Source of the DNA: UBA1930 sp943371535
GTDB taxonomy: Bacteria > Bacteroidota > Bacteroidia > Chitinophagales > Chitinophagaceae
Assembly (NCBI GenBank): GCA_943371535.1
Contig: CALRVE020000049.1
Coordinates: forward strand, 1-24,391
Direction of reading: 5' to 3'
Length of the DNA stretch: 24,391 nucleotides
Of this stretch, positions 17,330 to 24,391 are shown one piece after another (the first letter of the stretch is position 1; every line of letters begins with the position of its first letter). Below the pieces are notes generated by a model, which was given only the letters and a program-made list of their open reading frames with translations, was not told the origin of the DNA and made no database searches. A program made the position numbers and the translations under genes.

Positions 17330-18057
17330 ATTTTTTAATTTTTATAAAATTACATATTTTGCTCTAAATTATCAACAAAATTTCATTCTTTTTTTATTAT
17401 ATTTATTTGTTTCAAAATCAATAAATATAGGCTTCTTGATAAGTAAAAAATCATTTTTCACTAAATAAAATAAGTTATATTATATATATAAAATTTAATA
17501 ATTTATTTATTAAAATTTAGCTTCATTATTCAACAATTTTATAGATTATAATAGATAATTTTATTTCAACAATACCAATTATTATTGATTTTTTACTTTA
17601 TTATTTTAAATAAAATAATAACAAATTCACATAATATATTAATATAATAGTAAAATATTTTTGAATTAATATTTGATTAAATAAATTCAAGTACTCTTTC
17701 TAGAACGAATTATTCTCAATTCTCTTTTCGTAACTTAATATAAGAATATTTTAAATTATCTTATTTTAACTAACAATACCTTTTGTTTCTTTTCAAAATT
17801 ATTTTAACAGCATAGCATCTATTAATAAACTCTTATTTACTAGTCGTCAAGAGATAAATTTACTAATTCAATTTTTTATTTTGGTATTAGATGTATATTC
17901 GTAACAACTTATTCAATCGTTTGAATAAGTCAATTATTTAAAAATTAATTCGGAAAAATGAAAGAGTATAAATTGAAACCTTGAAAAACTAACTCTTTGT
18001 AACCTAATTAGATATTAAATACTAAACATTTACGATTAACTTTTAACAATATTGCAT
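17330..18057. other. 728-bp very AT-rich divergent spacer before the MFS transporter
   Basis: No reading frame with recognisable features, tRNA-like or rRNA-like sequence was found. The region is almost wholly A/T from 17330 to about 17900, with long runs such as TATATATATA near 17480. It should hold the promoters of the small minus-strand gene and of the transporter. The one clear element is the inverted operator copy at 17911-17926, which leaves a leader of about 130 bp to the transporter ATG. Confidence 0.55.
17911..17926. promoter_or_regulatory. Putative LacI-family operator (copy 3, before the MFS transporter)
   Basis: ATTCAATCGTTTGAAT is the exact reverse complement of the sites at 4843-4858 and 6252-6267. 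Relative to the gene it controls, it has the same orientation as the susC copy. It lies 131 bp upstream of the transporter ATG. A match of all 16 bases about 12 kb from the regulator is the best evidence that the transporter belongs to the PUL regulon. The right half contains TTTG, which could double as a -33 promoter element, though no convincing -7 element follows. Confidence 0.72.
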
Positions 18058-19449
18058 ATGAAAAAAATAAAAGGGTTGCGTTGGTGGATTATAGTTTTAC
18101 TATTCTTAGCAGCAGTTTTAAATTACATTGATAGACAAACCTTATCGGCCTTGGCTCCTACTATCCAAAAAGACTTGGCAATGGATGATCAAGAATATGC
18201 CAACGTTATTAATATTTTTTTAATTGCTTACACTATAGCTTATTTAATTTCTGGTAGAATTGCCGATAAAATTGGCACACGTGCAAGTTTGTTTTTCTTT
18301 GTTGCATGGTGGTCTGTAGCAAATATGCTTACAGCAGCAGCTAGAGGTGTAACATCTTTAAGTGTTTATAGATTTGCATTAGGTTTAGGTGAAGCAGGTA
18401 TTTGGCCAGCTGCATCAAAAGCTGTTTCAGAGTGGTTTCCTGCAAAAGAAAGAGCCTTAGCCATTGGTATGTACACAATGGGAGCAACTATTGGAGCAAC
18501 CATTGCTCCTTACATTGTTATTCCTTTAGCAACTTATAATTATGCAGCTACAGTGCCTGCAATTGCTAATTGGTTAGGTACTGGCACTGGTTGGCGAGTA
18601 GCATTTATTATAACTGGTTTAGCTGGTTTAATTTGGATTGTTCCATGGATATTGATTTATAGACGACCAGAAAAAAGTAAACTAATTACAAAGGAAGAGT
18701 TGGCTATGTTAGAAACTGCCTCCACAGTTGAAGATTCTAATAGTGGTGAAGGTACAACTGCATGGTCGTGGAAAAAAGTACTCACTTTTAGAGGAACTTG
18801 GCTTTTATTGATTGCTCGTTTAATTACTGATCCAGTTTGGTATTTTTATCAATTTTGGTTTCCAAAGTACCTAAGTTCTGATAGAAATTTATCTCAAGAG
18901 CAATTAAAAATTACTTGGGTTATTTATGCAGCAGCAGGTGTTGGTAGCTTATTAGGTGGATTTATTTCTGGTAGAATTGTTAAAAAAGGAGTGTTACCTG
19001 TAGCAAGCAGAATGTGGGTAATGTTATTTTGTGCAATACTTATGCCTTTATCGCCATTTATTGCATCTTCAACTGGCTTAAATGCTTCCTTAACATTAAC
19101 TGTTTGCACTGTAATAGCTGCATTAGCTTGGTTAATTAATATTAGTTCACTAATTGTTGATGTTGTTCCTAAACACTCATTAGGTACAGTATTTAGTGTA
19201 GTTGCTGCAGGTAGCACTCTGGGTGGAATTGTTATGAATATGATTGTTGCATCTATGGTTACGGGACCTTCAAAAAAGCCAGCCGGTTTTTTAGATAAAG
19301 CTTTTCATACAATTTTAGACCCATTATTAAATGCTGTACAAGGGCAAGGCTATGCACAGTGGTTTTTAATCATGGCATTTTTACATCCTATTGCATGGCT
19401 ACTTTTAAAATTTGGTGGTATTTATAAACTTTCTCCTTTAAAGAAATAA
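18058..19449 (+). CDS. MFS sugar/hexuronate transporter (anion:cation symporter family)
   Basis: An inner-membrane permease of 463 residues from the ATG at 18058. The frame also opens at a TTG two codons earlier (18052), which is unlikely as start. About twelve hydrophobic helices can be traced, from WWIIVLLFLAAVLNYIDRQ to WFLIMAFLHPIAWLLLKFGG. The first helix and its extension NYIDRQTLSALAPTIQKDL, the loop GRIADKIGTR, and the helix-4 motif GLGEAGIWPAASKAVSEWFP followed by KERALAIG are hallmarks of the anion:cation symporter family containing the hexuronate transporters ExuT and YjjL. It should bring a monosaccharide, most likely a sugar acid, into the cytoplasm by proton symport. Specificity within the family is not readable by eye. 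The operator copy at 17911 links it to the PUL, although the small convergent gene separates it from the enzyme run. Confidence 0.92.
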   Translation: MKKIKGLRWWIIVLLFLAAVLNYIDRQTLSALAPTIQKDLAMDDQEYANVINIFLIAYTIAYLISGRIADKIGTRASLFFFVAWWSVANMLTAAARGVTSLSVYRFALGLGEAGIWPAASKAVSEWFPAKERALAIGMYTMGATIGATIAPYIVIPLATYNYAATVPAIANWLGTGTGWRVAFIITGLAGLIWIVPWILIYRRPEKSKLITKEELAMLETASTVEDSNSGEGTTAWSWKKVLTFRGTWLLLIARLITDPVWYFYQFWFPKYLSSDRNLSQEQLKITWVIYAAAGVGSLLGGFISGRIVKKGVLPVASRMWVMLFCAILMPLSPFIASSTGLNASLTLTVCTVIAALAWLINISSLIVDVVPKHSLGTVFSVVAAGSTLGGIVMNMIVASMVTGPSKKPAGFLDKAFHTILDPLLNAVQGQGYAQWFLIMAFLHPIAWLLLKFGGIYKLSPLKK

Positions 19450-19580
19450 AGTAAAACGTTTGCTTAAAATATTATCTATTTCGTTAGGTTAATAAGTTTT
19501 GTAAGTATTTTTTGATAAAAAGTATCTAAGCGAAATCTTCTCATTTACATTTCCATATAACTTAGAAAATTATTGAGGTA

Positions 19581-19603
19581 CTCTTTCGCAAGAGATGTTT
19601 TTT
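19581..19603 (+). terminator. Weak terminator candidate after the MFS transporter
   Basis: CTCTT (19581-19585) pairs with AAGAG (19590-19594) around a TCGC tetraloop, followed within three bases by six T residues. The 5-bp stem is short for an intrinsic terminator, and it is about 130 bp past the stop codon, so the call is tentative. Confidence 0.25.
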
Positions 19604-19875
19604 GCAGATGAGCGTAATAATTAACTAGTAGAATTTATTAAAGCATATTAATTTTCAAATAATTGAAAACTTAATTATGTTTCTTTTTTTCGGAAAGTAT
19701 TACTCTAAGTATTTATAACAATTGTATTATTTAAATGAAACAACTTATCAATTATGCAAAGATTAAAGTATCATCAATTTTGCTAGAATTGAGATAATCC
19801 TTCTTCTCTATACTTATCATATAAGTCCAATTTCAGGGGGTCAACTTCATTTAGTATATACAAATAAATATCAAC

Positions 19876-19912
19876 AAAAAGGCTGTTTCAAATGAATGAA
19901 ACAGCCTTTTTT
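19876..19912. terminator. Strong intrinsic terminator of the large surface-protein gene
   Basis: AAAAAGGCTGTTTCA (19876-19890) and TGAAACAGCCTTTTT (19897-19911) form a perfect 15-bp stem with a 6-nt loop AATGAA, flanked by A- and T-tracts. It lies just past the minus-strand stop at 19935 and can also stop transcription arriving from the MFS transporter. Confidence 0.85.
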
Positions 19913-19934
19913 AGTGTACGGATTAAATTCTTAT

Positions 19935-22900
19935 TTATTTAGTAACAATCAACTTTTCATTAAATAACATTCCATCTACCATAACTTGTACAGTATAAGT
20001 ACCTGCACTTAAAGTACTAAGATTATTGAAGGTAAATGTGTTGATTCCTGTTAACACTTTACTATTTTGTAACAATACCACTTTACCTAACATGTCAATT
20101 ACTTTAACTGCGGCTGTTCCATCTTTAATTGCTGCAACTTTAATGTTTACAAAACTCACTGCAGGGTTTGGCATTATTGAAACACCGCCTTTTATATTAC
20201 TTAATTTAAAGCTAATGATGTTACTGTTTTTGAATGACCCATCTTTTTCAATCATTTTCAATTTATAATAAACAGTAGTACCATTAAAGCCAGCTAAATT
20301 ATCATTTACAGTATAGTTTACAACATTTGATGTTACCGAATTATTGGCTTTTACTGTTGCAATATTGGTGAAATTAACTCCATCAGCACTTCTCTCAATA
20401 CTATACTGATTCATATTAACTTCACTAGTAACAGACCATACTAATTTAGCAATGCTATTGTTTAAGTTTCCTCTGAATTCTAATAGAGTAACTGGAAGAA
20501 TAGTTATATTTCTCCAATCTCTATCGCCAACATTACAATCATTGCTCACCTGGCTCTTAGGCAATTGGCTAATACTACCAGTTGAACCTGTACCAATATC
20601 AAAAGAACCATTGTTCCCCATGTTGTTATTAATAACATTCCTCCAATAACTACCACCTGTTGCAGTGATGATATTAAATCCATCAAAGAAATTAATTAAT
20701 CCATCATTATCAGTGTCTGCAAGCTGACCAACCCAGTAATTTACTGGAGGAACATTTCCAGTTGGTGATGGTATTGAATGACCTTCGTAAATATCTAAAG
20801 AGCCATCATTATCAGTATCTAAATCAATATAATCAGGTGTTCCATCACCGTCTTTATCAAAAGGTGTAATACCACCACTTGTTCTTAAACAGCTTGTACA
20901 TCCACCCATATCGTAAGCATCATCTACACCATCTCCATCACAATCGTTACCTGTTGGTAGTTTGTAAGAACAAGTTGCTTGACCTTCTGCATTATCTGTA
21001 ATGCCATCATTATCGCTATCGATATCATAAGCATTTGGTTTACCATCGGTATCATTATCTTGTAACAAAATACCTCTAGCACCAAATCCATTGATATTAT
21101 CAGCAGTTGCTGCTGCAGTAGAACCAAAGTTTTCAGCTCTAACACCGTCTCCATCTGTATCAGTTCCACTCACTACACCTGTAGTAGAATATACACCTAA
21201 AGCTTCAGTTAAATCAGTGATTCCATCACCATCGCTATCTAAGTCTAAGAAGTTTGGAGTACCATCTCTGTCCATATCTTGAGCAGCTAACCCATTCAAT
21301 ACAGGATTTGAATTGTTATTTTCAGCACTACTTAATAAACCATTTCCATCTACATCAGTTCCTGTAATCATACCATTCAACACTGATGTAAACGCAGTAC
21401 CATTTGGACGAGCTTCAGTAACATCTAAAATACCATCATTATCACTATCTAGATCTAATTCATTGATTACTCCATCTCTATCCCAATCAAAGAAATCATT
21501 AACACCATCGTTATTACAATCAGTCCAAACCAATGGTTTGTAAGGCACACCCCAAGGATCATTTCCTGTTGGTGTTGTACAACCTGGAGTGCTATCTATA
21601 TAATTAGGAGTACCATCATTATCACAATCTGCTAAAGGATCATATCCACCACTTTCATTTAAATCGGTAATTCCATCATTGTCATCATCAATATCAATTA
21701 CATCTGGAATTTTATCTCCATCAGTATCTTTTGCAATAGCCAAATCTAAAGTTAAATTACCGTTGGTACCATCACCATCAACACCAGATGCGGGTTCTCC
21801 ACCAACAGTTAATGTAATAAAGTTGGTTCTGATGATTCCACTTAAAGTTCCAACTCCGTTGTTATCATTATCAGTATCATTATTTGGTGTTAAACCACTT
21901 GTAGGTGTAAACGATTTTGCAAAACCAGTTGGAGGAACGATACCTACAATATAATTACCTGGAGCTAAATTGGTAAAGCTATAAATACCAGATGCATTGG
22001 TTGTTACTGTTGCAATAGCACTTCCGTCAGGAATATTATCGCTATTTGCATCTTGGTATAAGTAAACTGTTACATTAGGTACACCAGATTCAAATGTATT
22101 TTTTACGCCATTTCCATTGGTATCATTCCAAACTAGATTACCTAGGTTTAATGTTCCTTTTAATCCAAAGTCAACATTATTATTAGTACTTGTTAAGTTA
22201 ATACTGTTTGATCTTACCTCATTGGTATTAATAATAGCTACACCATTATTATCATTTGAAGTAGAGTTATTCGGATCGGCACTTGTACTTGTTGTTGTAC
22301 CAGTAGTATAACCTGTAGGCAATACAACAGAAACAATATATCTGTAAGCACCTAAATTATTAAAGCTGTATGCTCCAGTACTATTTGTTGTTGTTGTTGC
22401 AATTGCTGCACCATCGGGTATATTATCATTATTTAAATCATAGTATAGCTTTACGGTTGCACCTGATACACCATTTTCTAATACATCTTGCAAGCCATTA
22501 TTATTATCATCTAACCATACATAATCTCCTACACTTAATGTTGGTGCACATGAAGTTGGAGAACTAATTTTAATATCGTCAACAAAAACATAGAAATTAT
22601 AAGGATTATTTATAGGTTTTGAAGTTCTTATTCTGTATCTAAAATTTGCCGTTTGGTACATTTGAGGAATAGGTAATGAAATATTAACTTTAGCATTTTC
22701 GCCATACAAACCTCTAATTGCTGCTGGAGTTGTTGAGGTTAATTGATTCCAAGTTACGCCATTATCATTTGAAAAATCAAAAGCAAATATAGTATTATTA
22801 TCTAAACTATTTACAGTATATGTCCATAAAGTATATTGTAATGTTAACTGTGAAGGGCAACAAACACTTGAAAGATTTATCAAAGGAGATGTTGTTAATG

Positions 22901-24391
22901 TTGAACCAACGCCTGGAGTTGGAGCTTCACCCATACTTCCATTTGTTGCCCAGTTTACTACTTTAATTGCATGACTAGATGAAGGTAAATAATATGGTGT
23001 TGTTACAACTATTGTTGCATTTGAGCTAGTTGTTGTAGTCCAAGCACCAGTACTTCCAGTAAATGTGGCATTATTTAGTGGTTTACTAAATCCTGTATTG
23101 AACTGATTAGGGAAAGTTTCAGTTGCATTTTCACAGGTTAATAGAGCAAAATCAACATTGTTATTTGTAGAGGTTAGATTAATACTATTGGTTCTAATTT
23201 CATTAGTATTATAAACAGCAACTCCATTATTATCGTTTGTTGTAGAATTATTAGGATCGGCACTAGTGCTTGTTGTTGCACCTTGAACATAATTGCTTGG
23301 TAATACAACGGATACAATGTATCTACCAGCACACTGATTAGTAAAGCTATAAACTCCAGAACCGTTTGTTACTGTAGAAGCTATTGCAGAACCATCTGGT
23401 AAATTGTTGTTATCATTATCGGCATATAATTTAACTGTTACACTACCTATACCAACCTCTGTTCCATCTTGCAAGCCATTGTTGTTTGCATCGAACCAAA
23501 CAAAATTTCCAATTGTGTAACTAGGGCTTACAGTTAAAACTACATCACTTGTAGAAGTACAAGAACCTCTTGTAATTGTCCAACGTAAAGTTGCAGGACT
23601 TGTTGTTACAGTAAGAGCAGTTGTTGCTGAGCTTGCTGTTGTAATAGTTGCAGCTCCGCTTACTACACTCCATGCCCCTGTTTCACCACTACCTGCTGCA
23701 TTAGCTGCCATTGTAAATGATGAGTTATTACATTTTGTTTGTGCTGAACCTGCATTGGCAGTAGTTACTATTGTATTGGTTAATACAACATTACTTGTTG
23801 ATGTACAAGAACCTCTTGTAATTGTCCAACGTAAAGTTGCAGGACTTGTTGTTACAGTAACAGTAGTTGTTGCTGAGCTTGCTGTTGTAATAGTTGCTGC
23901 TCCACTTATTACACTCCATGCCCCTGTTTCTCCACTAGCAACTGCATTAGCTGCCATTGTAAAGGATGAATTATTACATTTTGTTTGTGCTGAACCTGCA
24001 TTAGCGGTTGTTACTATTGTATTGGTTAAAACAACATCACTTGTAATGTTCCCACAATTAGGAGTTGTAACTGTCCAACGTAAAGTTGCAGGACTAGTTG
24101 TAACTGTAATTGTAGTGGTTGCTGAATTAGCAGATGCAATAGTTGCTGCTCCACTTACCACACTCCAGGTACCAGTTGATCCTGCAGGAGCTGCTGTTGC
24201 AGCCATGGTAAATGAACTATTGTTACATTTGGTTTGGTTAGCACCTGCATTGGTTGTTGTTGGGCAAGGCGTACAAGATTGGTTTGAAGTAATTTTCACA
24301 TCGTCTAAATATATGTAACTATCATAACCACAATTTGCTCTACTCACACCCGTAAAACGATATTTGAAACTGCTATTAAAATAAGCTGAAG
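19935..24391 (-). CDS. Giant T9SS-exported surface protein/adhesin with SdrD B-like and TSP3 calcium-binding repeats (N-terminus beyond window)
   Basis: The frame is open to the window edge, so the N-terminus is missing; a GTG at 24345-24347 is an internal valine codon, not the start. About 1485 residues are visible. Numbering from that GTG, the order is: end of a MAM-like jelly roll (SYIYLDDVKI, up to about 25); three repeats of about 82 residues (33-273); an SdrD B-like domain (278-403, IGNFVWFDANNNGLQDG); a second MAM-like domain (405-600, ending FYVFVDDIKI); two more SdrD B-like domains (605-730 and 733-872); an Asp/Asn-rich thrombospondin type-3 region (870-1225, units such as DLDSDNDGILD); an FnIII-like module (1284-1382); and a T9SS type A sorting domain (1388-1470, GVSIMPNPAVSFVNI). 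It is probably a calcium-stabilised cell-surface adhesin. No enzymatic motif was seen. It is convergent with the PUL transporter and likely independent of it. Confidence 0.9.
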   Translation of the reverse strand, partial: SAYFNSSFKYRFTGVSRANCGYDSYIYLDDVKITSNQSCTPCPTTTNAGANQTKCNNSSFTMAATAAPAGSTGTWSVVSGAATIASANSATTTITVTTSPATLRWTVTTPNCGNITSDVVLTNTIVTTANAGSAQTKCNNSSFTMAANAVASGETGAWSVISGAATITTASSATTTVTVTTSPATLRWTITRGSCTSTSNVVLTNTIVTTANAGSAQTKCNNSSFTMAANAAGSGETGAWSVVSGAATITTASSATTALTVTTSPATLRWTITRGSCTSTSDVVLTVSPSYTIGNFVWFDANNNGLQDGTEVGIGSVTVKLYADNDNNNLPDGSAIASTVTNGSGVYSFTNQCAGRYIVSVVLPSNYVQGATTSTSADPNNSTTNDNNGVAVYNTNEIRTNSINLTSTNNNVDFALLTCENATETFPNQFNTGFSKPLNNATFTGSTGAWTTTTSSNATIVVTTPYYLPSSSHAIKVVNWATNGSMGEAPTPGVGSTLTTSPLINLSSVCCPSQLTLQYTLWTYTVNSLDNNTIFAFDFSNDNGVTWNQLTSTTPAAIRGLYGENAKVNISLPIPQMYQTANFRYRIRTSKPINNPYNFYVFVDDIKISSPTSCAPTLSVGDYVWLDDNNNGLQDVLENGVSGATVKLYYDLNNDNIPDGAAIATTTTNSTGAYSFNNLGAYRYIVSVVLPTGYTTGTTTSTSADPNNSTSNDNNGVAIINTNEVRSNSINLTSTNNNVDFGLKGTLNLGNLVWNDTNGNGVKNTFESGVPNVTVYLYQDANSDNIPDGSAIATVTTNASGIYSFTNLAPGNYIVGIVPPTGFAKSFTPTSGLTPNNDTDNDNNGVGTLSGIIRTNFITLTVGGEPASGVDGDGTNGNLTLDLAIAKDTDGDKIPDVIDIDDDNDGITDLNESGGYDPLADCDNDGTPNYIDSTPGCTTPTGNDPWGVPYKPLVWTDCNNDGVNDFFDWDRDGVINELDLDSDNDGILDVTEARPNGTAFTSVLNGMITGTDVDGNGLLSSAENNNSNPVLNGLAAQDMDRDGTPNFLDLDSDGDGITDLTEALGVYSTTGVVSGTDTDGDGVRAENFGSTAAATADNINGFGARGILLQDNDTDGKPNAYDIDSDNDGITDNAEGQATCSYKLPTGNDCDGDGVDDAYDMGGCTSCLRTSGGITPFDKDGDGTPDYIDLDTDNDGSLDIYEGHSIPSPTGNVPPVNYWVGQLADTDNDGLINFFDGFNIITATGGSYWRNVINNNMGNNGSFDIGTGSTGSISQLPKSQVSNDCNVGDRDWRNITILPVTLLEFRGNLNNSIAKLVWSVTSEVNMNQYSIERSADGVNFTNIATVKANNSVTSNVVNYTVNDNLAGFNGTTVYYKLKMIEKDGSFKNSNIISFKLSNIKGGVSIMPNPAVSFVNIKVAAIKDGTAAVKVIDMLGKVVLLQNSKVLTGINTFTFNNLSTLSAGTYTVQVMVDGMLFNEKLIVTK
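20673..21740 (-). repeat. Thrombospondin type-3-like calcium-binding repeat region in the surface protein
   Basis: This in-gene region encodes many degenerate Asp-rich units of the kind DTDGDKIPDVIDIDDDNDG, DLDSDNDGILD and DKDGDGTPDYIDLDTDNDG, with alternating acidic positions that coordinate calcium in TSP3 repeats. On the plus strand it is visible as recurring ccatcattatcagt-like stretches. Spacing is irregular, as about half the units are separated by longer inserts. Confidence 0.8.
23529..24251 (-). repeat. Three tandem ~246-bp repeats within the surface-protein gene
   Basis: Units at about 24003-24251, 23757-24002 and 23529-23756 each encode NAG(S/N)QTKCNNSSFTM, then GAWSV(V/I)SGAATI and SPATLRWTI, with a cysteine near the end. 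The period is 246-249 bp (82-83 residues). The last two units are nearly identical at the DNA level, while the one nearest the N-terminus has diverged, suggesting recent duplication or recombination. The fold is probably PKD/Ig-like with a conserved Cys pair. Confidence 0.85.

Larger units (their letters stand above)
19450..19934. other. 485-bp AT-rich spacer between convergent transporter and surface-protein genes
   Basis: No coding feature is supported. A short hairpin CTCTT-TCGC-AAGAG at 19581-19594 followed by ATGTTTTTTG could be a weak terminator for the transporter, about 130 bp after its stop. A strong hairpin lies at 19876-19912. The rest shows no recognisable repeat or RNA gene. Confidence 0.5.

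Noticed and set aside
17598..17621. Eleven-base-pair AT-only inverted repeat in the spacer before the MFS gene.
   Set aside because: It contains no G or C and lies in extremely AT-rich DNA where such repeats are expected by chance.
17330..17900. Possible small RNA, riboswitch or origin in the AT-rich spacer.
   Set aside because: I found no conserved aptamer-like elements, iterons or DnaA-box clusters; base composition alone is not evidence.
23755..24318. Plus-strand 187-codon open frame opposite the large surface-protein gene.
   Set aside because: It is the antisense of the near-identical 82-residue repeats, of biased low-complexity composition, with no signal or domain; it is a by-product of the real minus-strand gene.

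Overview
The window looks like part of the chromosome of an AT-rich Bacteroidota bacterium, probably of the Chitinophagales/Chitinophagaceae type. This rests on a SusC/SusD outer-membrane pair, two proteins ending in type IX secretion (T9SS) C-terminal sorting domains with the lineage-typical module before them, Bacteroidota-style lipoproteins, and the lack of clear Shine-Dalgarno sites. The species assignment is inference.

Positions 1-16.9 kb form a polysaccharide utilization locus (PUL). On the minus strand are a 3'-truncated SusD-like lipoprotein (1-1338) and the SusC-like TonB-dependent transporter (1359-4694). A LacI-family regulator (4948-5967) is divergent from them. A plus-strand enzyme run follows: lipoprotein GH16 (6313-7242), GH29 alpha-L-fucosidase with an N-terminal carbohydrate-binding-like module (7330-9255), a GH128/Asl1-like glycosidase with an N-terminal beta/gamma-crystallin-like module and a T9SS tail (9388-11613), a sialate-O-acetylesterase-type SGNH esterase (11623-13047), a second non-lipidated GH16 (13182-14072), and a 906-aa protein with two complete SGNH esterase domains (14138-16858). 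After a strong bidirectional hairpin and a small convergent Spy/CpxP-like protein (16970-17329) comes a long AT-rich spacer. Then comes an ACS-family (hexuronate-type) MFS sugar transporter (18058-19449).

The most interesting signal is non-coding. The same 16-bp near-palindrome ATTCAAACGATTGAAT, typical of a LacI-family operator with a central CG, occurs exactly three times: between susC and lacI (4843-4858), before the first GH16 (6252-6267), and inverted before the MFS transporter (17911-17926). A 13/16 version lies before the second GH16 (13131-13146). This ties the distant MFS gene to the PUL and predicts one local regulon covering outer-membrane import, depolymerisation and inner-membrane uptake.

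A plausible working model follows. SusC/SusD binds and imports oligosaccharides. The surface or secreted GH16 and GH128-like enzymes cut a beta-glucan-like backbone. The three SGNH esterase domains remove acyl groups, GH29 removes fucose-type side residues, and the MFS permease takes up a released sugar or uronic acid. The exact glycan cannot be read from sequence.

The right end (19935-24391, minus strand) is a very large 5'-truncated T9SS surface protein. It has three approximately 82-residue repeats, three SdrD B-like domains, MAM-like jelly rolls and a calcium-binding thrombospondin type-3 aspartate-rich region. It is probably an adhesin unrelated to the PUL. No RNA genes, insertion sequences or CRISPR arrays were seen.
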